NCBI GenBank assembly: GCA_001579985.1
Contig: LRSR01004519.1
Coordinates: forward strand, 1-57,500
DNA from: Hypsibius dujardini
Lineage: Eukaryota; Tardigrada; Eutardigrada; Parachela; Hypsibiidae
Direction: 5' to 3'
DNA length: 57,500 nucleotides
Shown: one piece after another, positions 1-9,037 of the stretch
Position numbering within the stretch: the first letter of the stretch is position 1
How the letters are laid out: each line of letters opens with the position of its first letter
The notes under the pieces: model-generated
Told to the model about the DNA's origin: nothing
Database searches by the model: none
What the model saw: only the letters and a program-made list of their open reading frames with translations
Made by a program: the position numbers and the translations under genes

Positions 1-770
1 ACGGCCCAAAAAATCAATCAATTGCAACTATACTCTCTTTACTGTGTGTGGTCTCAGTTGATTGATGTCTTTTTTATTTCTTCAAACGAACGCGAAAATG
101 TTCAGCCGTTGTAAAGATTGATTCATCGATTGATTCCAAAAATGCCATCTTCAAAGCCTCCCACCCCTGTCCCAATTTTACATAAAATTGTACTTTCCCT
201 GTTTTAGAAAAGTTTTATATTTTCGTTGTTCGAATTTAAGAGAAAATCTATAATTTTTCCCGGTTTGTCTGTTCCGATTAAAGTAGCTTATTTCGTAAAG
301 CGTGCGTTCCACTTAACGGCCCTTGTTCTTCGTCAAGAAATCGTGCCACAGCTGTATGTGTGTGTACACACACACCGCTCGCCAGACAGTTCGCTCTTTA
401 TTGTCGGGTTGACAGCTTTACGACAACTGATAACAAGTTAACAACCCAAGGAATATATAAAATTACTCCTGATGCTCTACGGCGTATGTGATGTTGGCTG
501 CTCACACGCGCCTCATTCGGGTCCCACCAACGCGTGGGGGAGGACCCCCAAGTCAGGGAGGACCTAGCCGTGCAGAAAAATCAGATGGCTCATTTAAATT
601 TCCCATGTTTGTGACTTCATCCAGAAATAGATAATTTTACTCATTGGTGATTCCCATCTCATACCCCATCGCTTCGCGAGCACAGCGAACGGGAGCGGGC
701 AGCGCGTGCAACCAGTGCCGGAACCGACGGACAGACAGAATAATCGGCCTGTGTGTGTGTGTGTGTGTGT

Positions 771-808
<38 letters not shown>

Positions 809-1237
809 GTGTGTGAGCTGGTGAGGTCGGAAAGGCAAAAAGCGAAGATGTGTTTGATTGCCGAATAATAGGTGGCGCTTGGATGGGGTAGACGAACACC
901 TGTGGCATTGAAATGAAATGTGTTCGCTCTATGACCCGATTCCGCCACTTAAGATTGGTTAGAGAAATGAAAGTGCTCCACTGTTTTCGGCTCGATAATG
1001 TTGCATCGCAAAACGTCTGCGTCGTTTCGATATCCATCACCAGCGGCGGATCAACGGAAAACGAAGATGCAGAACAATTGGAGCAATGTGCGGGACAGTC
1101 GCAGACGAACTTCAAATGCCTTGAGAAAAAAAATGAAATACCATTCTGCCGATTATTGGCTGACACGGATTGTGCTTTTTTGATTTACGCTTCGTATATT
1201 GAAATCGCTCTAGATTAAACCAAACAAACCAAACAGA
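1..1237. other. Intergenic region left of the first gene
   Basis: I find no convincing gene here. Open frames are short and low in complexity, and several exist only because they read through a TG dinucleotide array. A small GC-rich palindrome lies near 513-550 (ggtccc...ggaccccc). The right end should hold the promoter and 5' UTR of the secreted protein starting at 1238, but I see no clear TATA element. Confidence 0.5.
750..814. repeat. (TG)n dinucleotide microsatellite
   Basis: About 32 units of TG run almost uninterrupted, with two single-base interruptions (gtct and gtgc). Open frames crossing it encode only Val-Cys or His-Thr runs and are not real genes. Confidence 0.95.
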
Positions 1238-4200
1238 ATGACACCAGAATGGCGTCTGGGGATGCCTGGGCGATCTATCCTGTTTCTGGCGCTTTCAGGT
1301 GACGATTGGAGTGATCCCCTATGTCGGATGTGTAATTGCGGTAATAACCATCCAACTTTTGTTTTATGTTTCGTTTAGGTATTGTATGCGCCGGAGTAAC
1401 AGTTGCTGAAGATAAGCTTTCTCATGCGGCTAACATTGTGAGTCCGTCGCTCATTACCTTACTTTACTCATTACCTTACTGTATTCATTACCTTACCGTA
1501 TTCATTAGCTTACTGTATTCATTAGCTTACCGTATTCATTAGCTTACCGTATTCATTAGCTTACTGTATTCATTATCTTACCGTACTATCTACTAATGTA
1601 AGTTTTACACGATTTATTTTGTGCCTGCAGACGACTGCACCGATTCCAAAAAAGTTCATCCCATCCATAATAGCAGCGAGAGTGCCGCAAAGGGGTAGCA
1701 GCATCGACGCCAACTCTACGGGGGAATCCGACAAACCGAAAGTCGTTGTCACCCGCCAAGAGAGCTCCGATATCAGTGACGACCAACAGCTGACCAACTA
1801 CCTGCCCGTGACAACAAAGGGTCGGCGGCGAGAGGCTATCACCACAGCGAAGAAGGCTACAACCACACCAGCGCCAGTTACTCATGAAAACTTAGAGCTC
1901 GCCGGTGGCAAGTCGCCGAAAGAGGCGGGCGGTTTGCCCGGGTCGAACAATCCCGTCGTGGACGATAACTCTCAACTGGGTAAGGTCCGAAACGAAATCC
2001 CTGTTCGATTAGCGTACAGTTTAAACGGTGAAGCTTTTCAGTAAAACTCCCAACTGCCCGGACTACAAAAGGATCGGTGTCGACAACGTCGAAGCCAGTC
2101 ACGGTGAAGATTGTCACTTCAGCAGCGAACGACGATTCGGCGAAGGATATCTCCGGCGATAAACCAACTGGATATCTTGCACCAAAAGTGGCAGTGGCGG
2201 TGGCAACTACTCAAAAGCCGGCTACTCAACAGCCGACTACCAAGAAAGAGGTAGCCGTCGCAATAAAGACGACAATGGCGACGGAAGCCCCGGCTGATGA
2301 TGACTCAAATTCCGAACTGATTTCCGCGGTTGCAACGGAGAGCTCTGTGACTGTTCCAGCGAAACGGAAGGTCGAGAGTACTCAGAAAAAGATTGCAATC
2401 ACGACACCGGCGCCAGTGGAAACGACCGTGAGCGACGCAGACTCTCAGGACGAGGATTCAGTCGTTGTGGAACAGAAGCCCAGTGGATATGTCACCCTCA
2501 AATCCGGAAGTGGAACCACCGGTGCTCCCATAACTACTAAGAAGCTGGAAGAAACTAATAAAGTGGCGGTTAAGGTAGCTGTTGCTACAGACGCGCCAGA
2601 TTCGGAGGATGCCTCTGGAAACACCGACGATGACGTCACGACGGTAGCCCCTACTGCACCGGTGAAGACACCAAAAAAGGTGGAAGTCACTAAACCAGGT
2701 TCGTCTAGAGGGACTAAGATGTCATTTCAAAATTGAAAGCATATGCACCATCACGTCCTGTGTATCAGGTGTAGTTCCTCTTCCAGTGACCACGGTGGTA
2801 ACAAAGAAGCCAGCTGCGACCGCGAAAAGCGACATTACGCTAACCGGGGACCAGAGTTGCGATATTAGTCAAACTATGGTGATTGATCAAACCCAGGCCT
2901 CCTCATCCGGCAGTCAAGTCATTATCACCGTCAAAACCGCCACTGCCGATCAGTTGGCAGCGTCTGGTAAACAAGCTTCGTCGTCTATCCCGCTGCAGAT
3001 CCAGGCCTCGTGCTTGACCTTGACCTTTCTGGGCGAGAACGCACGAGTGTTGGCGAAGGGTCATTCATCGACGTGTTCCGGTGGGCAGGCCGTCGATACC
3101 GGTGCAGCGACGGTAGTGGGGAAAGCTGGATCATTGACAGCCAGTCTCATTGAAAACGCGAAAGTGTCCGCTTGCCTAAAGCAGATCGTAGAACTTCTTG
3201 TGGATGGTCTTTACATCTCCATTCAATGTATGTCATCTGCTACTTCATTACAGTATGAAGACCCGCCCCATTAATCCTCTTGACTCATTTTCAGCGAGTG
3301 ACATGACCTCGGACTCGATCGAGTACACCGACAAGGCAACAGTCGAATCTCTCTCGTCAGCTTCATGTACCGCCATTACTACCACTTTGCCATCCTCCGG
3401 TATCGTCATCCAAGGCATTGCCCAGTCGCCACCTGGGAAGATTTCGGTGAAGTCATCCTCTGCCCTGAATAATTTGCTGGATCTGGCTCTTCCCACTAAG
3501 AAGATCCTGCCACAATGTTACCAGAGCGGCGGGAAAGGGAAGAGCATTCACATTGTAGTGCACAGTGGCGACAACGGTACGTTTGCCACCCCTTTGGAAT
3601 ATATTTAGATGTGTTTTTGTACAGAACTGTATCTGCACAGAAGTGAACATTTCTGTGACTGAATATTGTGCCGCCAACGCAATGAACTTGCATTTCAGGC
3701 CAATGTGGGTCGTCTTTTTTCACCGGTGAGAGCGAATCCTCTTCCGCTGTTTCCGATGAAAGTTCCAGCAGCGCCGAGAGCAGTTCCGGTGATGCAAGCC
3801 AGAACGCGGAGCTGAAAGCCTCTCAGGCCGGTAAGGCCGTAGTCGCCGCGAAGAGCACAGTCAAGACCGTAACAAAAACCACAACTACACAGGCTACAGT
3901 TGCGGCAGTGTCGGATGGAGACTCTGATAGTGGTGCAAGTGAAAGCGACTCTGCAGAGTCCGAACCCGGTTCTAGTCAGTCCGTAACTGGGTCGAGTCAG
4001 TTAGCCGGCTCTACGATAAGATCAGCAGTGGACAATGCAGGAGCAGTATCACCCAGCTCCTCGTCCGGTTCGGGAGATGATTCCGGGGATTCGGAAACTG
4101 TCCAGGGCGTTGCGACTGCAAATATGGACACTACATCTACTACGAAGAGAGCCGCAACTCATAAAGCAAGTGGATCCGGTAACGGCGGATCCGCCACGAC

Positions 4201-5340
4201 CGGTGGATCCTCGGGTGCAGTAAAGGGTAGTTCGGCTGCAAACTCAAAGTCTGTGGTGGCGGTGGAGGACGACAGTTCCACATCCGACGACCAGGGTACA
4301 GCGACTGCTGCTACGACGACGTTTGCGGCTGGCGGTTCCGGTAACAGCGGATTAGTTTCTGACAGTTTTTCGTCGAAAGGAAGTGGCTCATCCAAATCCA
4401 AGAGTACGACTGATTCTGAAGAAAACGACTCATCTGACACGGATGCTGACCAAGCAGGAGGGACAACAGCAAGTGCCACTGCTGCAAGTGCGAATAAATC
4501 AGCCAGCTCGAAGGCCAGTAGCGCTGGTAAGGGTGAGTCTTCCTCGACCAAATCATCGGGAGCGGTAAAGGGTGAAGCTGCATCAAAGTCTCAGTCGGCG
4601 GGTGCGGCAGAAGATGCCAATTCAGACTCCGACCAAGACGCCCAGGATAGTGATGAGAAGAAAACTACGACTGCCAGTGCCGGCATTGGTTCTGCAGTGG
4701 CCGGCGGACAGCGCAGTCCGGCTCAGCTGGTCGAACCGGGTGGAGGCCCGGGTGCCGGATTAGATATCTCGAGCGGACAGTCCCAGTCAGGTGGCCAGCA
4801 GGGCCAATGGCAGTCTGGTCAGGGGCAATCGGGACAAGGACAGGGACAGGGACGAGGACAGGGACAAGGACAAGGACAGGGACAGGGACAGGGACAAGGA
4901 CAAGGACAAGGCCAATCTGGAAGTTCCTATGGGGGAGGGCAACCTTCGAACGGCTATAGCGGTTCGTCTGGGTACGGAAGCTACGGCGGAGGAGGCGGCA
5001 GTTATGGCGGAGGAGGCGGCAGTTATGGCGGAGGAGGCGGCAGTTATGGCGGAGAAGGCGGCAGTTATGGCGGAGGAGGCGGCAGTTATGGCGGAGGAGG
5101 CGGCAGTTATGGGGGAGAAGGCTACGGTGGTGGTGGCTACGGAGGATTCGGCGGGATTGGAGGCTTCGGGGGAATTGGTTATTACGGGTAAGTTTAAAAG
5201 TTAGATGAGAAAGTGGGAAACTGTAGGCTGCGACTATGAAAAACCGAATCTGTCTTTGCAGCGCGGGGTTTGGCCTGGGACCACTGTTATGGGGCGCCTT
5301 GAACAATATTTATGGATACGCGGGCGCGAACTCCTTCTGA
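1238..5340 (+). CDS. Large secreted mucin/silk-like repetitive protein
   Basis: Eight exons (1238-1298, 1379-1437, 1631-1979, 2042-2698, 2769-3227, 3295-3576, 3699-5187, 5262-5340) join in phase to a protein of about 1144 residues. A signal peptide is visible (residues 1-30, hydrophobic core SILFLALSGIVCAGV). Thr/Lys/Ala-rich mucin-like sequence with many TTK, TTQKP and VAVA segments follows to about residue 380. A more folded-looking part containing the Cys residues spans about 390-630. A Ser/Asp/Glu/Ala-rich acidic block runs to about 970, then Gly-Gln repeats (about 988-1030), then seven-residue SYGGGGG repeats (about 1050-1100) and a short hydrophobic tail. I recognise no known domain. 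The architecture suits an extracellular structural or adhesive material (cuticle, eggshell, secretion), which is inference. The exact ends of repeat-bearing exon 7 rest on splice consensus and frame only. Confidence 0.8.
1452..1582. repeat. Intronic 17-bp tandem repeat
   Basis: A unit close to TTAGCTTACCGTATTCA is repeated about seven times with small variation inside the second intron of the secreted protein gene. No coding role is seen. Confidence 0.8.
4797..4917 (+). repeat. Coding GQGQ repeat (GGACAA/GGACAG units)
   Basis: A 6-bp unit GGACAR is repeated about 15 times in frame and encodes alternating Gly-Gln in the silk-like protein. Other frames read Asp-Arg/Asp-Lys or Pro-Val-Leu; these are artefacts of the repeat. 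Confidence 0.85.
4975..5135 (+). repeat. 21-bp coding repeat encoding SYGGGGG
   Basis: A 21-bp unit (AGTTATGGCGGAGGAGGCGGC) recurs about seven times in frame, giving heptapeptides SYGGGGG with occasional Glu for Gly. Near-identical copies imply recent expansion by unequal exchange or slippage. Confidence 0.9.
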
Positions 5341-6030
5341 TTGACACACGAACGACTGACGATCTCATTTTCAACCTTCTGTTCTATTTTTTTAAGTTTA
5401 GTTTATACATCCTCTTGCGGACCAAAAAAAGAATAACAATGATAGAAAGTATTTTGCAAAATCAACAGTACGTACAGGCAACTATTACCTTACGCTACCA
5501 TCCAATCCAGCACAGCACTTCAAAGTTTAATAAACAATCTCGGTAAAAACGTCAAGTCAGGACTGGGAACCGAACCGGTGGTTGGCCGGATAGCCAAATC
5601 AACGTCCACCTACATCTTTCGCGTCTTGACCTGGAGGTTCTAGCGACCTCTTCCTCATCAACAAACAGTCGTTAGCTACGCTATTGGTAACTCTGCGTGC
5701 TCCATCTCCCATTCCGAAGAGTGACGGACATGAGAACGAGGTACAAGTGGCCACTTCAACAAATTCCTTTTCCTTTAAGCTAAATGGTCTAATTATACTA
5801 CCATCTCCCTTTCAACTGCAATGTTTATAAAACGAAGACCAATGCAAAACGAACTACCGTATTCTCCTTGGTACTAGACGTTCACGTACAAAAGTAGAGT
5901 TTGACAAACTAGAAAAACGTAAGGAACTGCAACAGTACCACAATTCTTGAACAAATTGTGACACGTGAAAACTAAAGATCTGTCATCGTTAACAAACTCA
6001 GAACCGAGATATCGAAGACCCGTTGGCTGC
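5341..6030. other. Convergent intergenic region
   Basis: This 690-base gap separates the 3' ends of the mucin/silk-like gene (+) and the PRDExGxF protein gene (-). Apart from the AATAAA signal it holds no feature I can support. Confidence 0.5.
5529..5534 (+). promoter_or_regulatory. Polyadenylation signal AATAAA
   Basis: Canonical AATAAA lies about 190 bases after the stop codon of the secreted mucin/silk-like gene, the only consensus hexamer in that stretch. Confidence 0.6.
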
Positions 6031-7249
6031 TTATTTGTCAGACTCCATACCGGCATCCTTTTCGCTGCAAGCAAGAAATGAATTACTCGAAAGCACCAGA
6101 AGTGAGAATTCAAAATCTTAGTCAAACGTTCAACGTACGTACCTCAAGAAGCGACCGTGCTCGTCACGAGGCCGTTCGTTGGCGAATTCCCTGCAAAACA
6201 TAACGTTGTTTGCTGTCTACACAAAATTTGTACGACAGAAGCCAGACAAAGGAACTCAAATGAACAAGACTCACCGGGCTGCCTCCGCCAGTTTCTCACG
6301 GGCGGACTCCTTGCTGTTGCCGTTGTCTTCATCCCCGTCGGAAGTGTCCTCCTCATCGTTGCCACTTCCACCTTTCTTCTGTTTCCCACGGACAGACTCT
6401 TTGCCCTGGCCCTTGCCCTGGCCTCCGTCCCTGCCGGAAGTGTTCTCCTCATCGCTGCCACTTCCACCTTTCTTGTGGCCGCCCTCACCCTCCGAACCGT
6501 GCTCCGGCAAGAAATGGCCCAGCTCATCACGCGGACGCTCCTTCGCCAGCTTGCTGCGCAACTCATGCAGCTCTTCCTCCGTCATCTTGCTGTGGCCCCC
6601 GCTCTGGTAAAGAAATGAATTCATCGTTACCAGTCGCCATCCAACGATGAGAAGGCTAATCAAATTAAGGGATTTCATAAGCTCAAAAAGAACTGAGTGA
6701 AGAACGGTACTACATACAGTAGAAGATCATAAGCGAAATCAAACTAATAGCACTTACATGATGACCGCCACTGGTGGTATGACCTCCCTGACCACCACTG
6801 TTGGAATGATTTCCCCGGCCACCACCACCGCTGCTATGACCTCCCTGGTCACCGCTGCTGCCACGACCTCCCTGGCCACCACCACTGCCACGACCTCCCT
6901 GGCCACCACCACTGCCACGACCTCCCTGGCCACCGCTGCTGCCATGACTGTCCTGGTCACCGTTGCTGCCACGACCTCCCTGGCCACCACCACTGCCACG
7001 ACTCTCCTGGTCACCACCACTGTTGGTACGACTCCCCTGGCCTTGACGACCTCCGCGGGTGCCCTTCTCGCCTGACTGCTCGTCCTCACTCACGAACCTG
7101 CCTTCTTCATCCCGCGGCTGGGTCTGGGCGCTCGAGCCGCGTCCATCCCCTTCCTGTTCACTTTCGCGTCCGTGATCAGCGTTGCGTCGGTCGCGATGTT
7201 GACCGGACTCCTCCGAGGATTTCGAGTTGCTTGAGGCGTTTTGAGGCAT
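6031..7249 (-). CDS. Hydrophilic G/S/Q-rich protein with three PRDExGxF motifs
   Basis: Four exons (6758-7249, 6275-6603, 6143-6190, 6031-6064), all GT-AG, give 300 residues. There is no signal peptide or membrane segment. The protein is extremely hydrophilic: a charged N-terminus, then repeated GGQGGRGS/GDQ units (about 70-155), then acidic Lys/Glu/Ser/Gly sequence. A short motif occurs three times: PRDEEGRFVSE (45-55), PRDELGHFLPE (188-198) and PRDEHGRFLSE (281-291). The last is assembled precisely across the junction of exons 3 and 4, which supports the gene model. Similar RDExGRF-type motifs are known to me from small bacterial proteins; I cannot confirm homology here. Composition suggests an intrinsically disordered, possibly stress-related protein (inference). 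The nuclear or cytoplasmic site is unknown. Confidence 0.8.
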
Positions 7250-7407
7250 CTCGGAAGGATATCTTGGACGCAGTCTGGTAAAAAAGGATGGGCTATGAAA
7301 GTTCAGCTGCTACGGATCAGAAATCAAAAAATATCGAAAGCAGAGATTATTCTTTGGGAAAGTTGAAATGCTGAAAAATGATTTACGCTGAGATCCTGCG
7401 AGGGAAG

Positions 7408-7415
7408 CTTTTATA
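7408..7415 (-). promoter_or_regulatory. TATA box TATAAAAG
   Basis: Perfect TATAAAAG on the minus strand, about 160 bases upstream of the start codon of the PRDExGxF protein gene. It predicts transcription starting near 7380 and a 5' UTR of about 130 bases. A clear TATA box suggests regulated rather than housekeeping expression. Confidence 0.55.
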
Positions 7416-7450
7416 GGGGGGTCAAGGACGGAAAATTCCGTAGGAAATAG

Positions 7451-7695
7451 CCAGCGGTCCGATTTGTCAGTCTTTCCTCCAGCTTGGAATTTACCCGAAT
7501 TCAAGCCACTACCAATCTCGAGGAAAGACTGACGAATGGGACCGCTCCAACATCCGACAAACCGCACCCACCTGTTGATGACTTCATCCCAACGGTCAAC
7601 AGGAAATGTTGGGCTGAATTCGGGTAAATTCCATTTCCTGTTGACCGCTGAGGTGAAGTCATCAACAGGTGGGCGCGGTTTGTCGGATGTTGCAA
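7451..7695. mobile_element. Compound foldback (inverted-repeat) element
   Basis: Three sets of inverted arms interlock. About 27 bases at 7451-7477 pair with 7520-7546. About 60 bases at 7549-7608, containing CATCCGACAAACCGC, pair with 7635-7695. About 20 bases with the core TTTACCCGAATTC near 7487 pair with the region near 7617. No coding capacity is present. It resembles a MITE or an insertion of one foldback within another, placed just upstream of the PRDExGxF gene promoter. Confidence 0.75.
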
Positions 7696-9037
7696 TTCCC
7701 CACTGGGCCGCAGCCTGAGGCGTTTTGTACAGTGCCGCCGGTGTGGGAAATGCGTCTACTGCATACTACACACGTGGCCATAATTTTGGGTGGCAGACTT
7801 TAAGCCAAAAAGAGTGTTCCGAGTTCGAGCCGAATCAAGTCACCGCGCGCATGCGCTCTTAACCACAAATGACGATGCAGCCTTTACTCAATTGATAGAT
7901 TGATTGAACTTGTTTATTGTGGTGGAATTTAGAGCAGCTTGCTCAATATCATTTTCCGTTCGGCCGGGCATCGAATCAAAGATTCAGGAGAAAGCAGTGG
8001 CAAGTTCAAGCCAAGAGTGACTCAACCTCAGACCACCCTAATGGCTCGAACTCTGCCACCCAAACTTGTGGCCATGTGTGTAGCAGTTAGCACTACTGCA
8101 CAACAGTTGCATCTGGTTCGCGGCGGTTCCTTGAAGTCCACAAAACCTTGAGGAAACGCCGCAGTGTAGCGATACTTGCGATCTATTGTGTTGTCTAGCC
8201 GTGTCATAGTCTGTTCATCCATGAACTTGGGTATGCCGTTTATATGCCGGTTTTATCCCACGTATGACTGCGTATCCCACGATTACGCAGTCACAGTATG
8301 GTTGCCCCGAAACGGGAACTTCGCCCGATAAATCCCATCATCTGCAGTTGGTCTGTACAGTTGTACTGGCTGGTGATGTCAGACTCGCTTTCGTTCTTAC
8401 TCATTCCGTTTCACCATCAGGATGCATTTTAGCGGTACAATTCAGATAACAAAAAATCAGAGCACAGATTTCGATCGGCTCTTCCTCGAGCCGTCTGCAA
8501 TCAGAAACTATACTTCGATGGATTATGTACACCGTATAATCCAGTCCTTTGTCTTTTCACACTACTCGTACACGTCCGCCCTGACCCAGTCTAAATTTTG
8601 TCGCAATTTTGCACGGCTCAATGGGAAGTTTCGAGTGTTTCAGGAATTCCTCTTAATATGCAGTAAGTAAAACCTGTTCTGACTTATTCCCATTTCAAAT
8701 CGCTTCCTCCGCAAGTCATCATCATAACGATCTATCCGATAAGGCTTTGAGCTTATTTTGACTCGGAAAACCGTATAGGGCAATCAGGTCTTTCACATCG
8801 CTAGGCGGGGCCGAAATATTACGACAAATAGCAAAGTAGTAATTCCGGTTACGATTCATCTGGCGAAAGGATAAATAACAGCTCAAGTCGCTGCACCACA
8901 CAAACAGCAAGTGAAACGTGCGAGTAATCAGCGAATCGGGCAAAGCAGCAACAAGCTCAGCAAATTACCAATCAGCTCTGACCAAATTACGCAAACAGTA
9001 GCATAATAAAATGAAAGTTGAATGAGGCGAAAGAAAT
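7696..9037. other. Intergenic region between the PRDExGxF gene and eIF3a
   Basis: No conserved coding sequence is recognised. A stretch near 7760-7835 shares CACGTGGCCATAA plus a GAGTTCGARCC box with 11630-11680 (see findings). The rest contains only short unsupported frames. The eIF3a 3' UTR should lie at the right end. Confidence 0.45.

Noticed and set aside
594-1166. Open frames of up to 190 codons on both strands across 594-1218
   Set aside because: They read through the TG microsatellite (Cys-Val or His-Thr runs), lack any family resemblance and overlap each other.
4665-5306. Minus-strand Arg/His/Leu-rich frame of about 210 codons
   Set aside because: Antisense shadow of the SYGGGGG and GQ coding repeats.
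6758-7075. Thr/Ala-rich plus-strand frame opposite the PRDExGxF gene
   Set aside because: Antisense shadow of the Gly/Ser/Gln repeat; the minus-strand exon chain explains the region.
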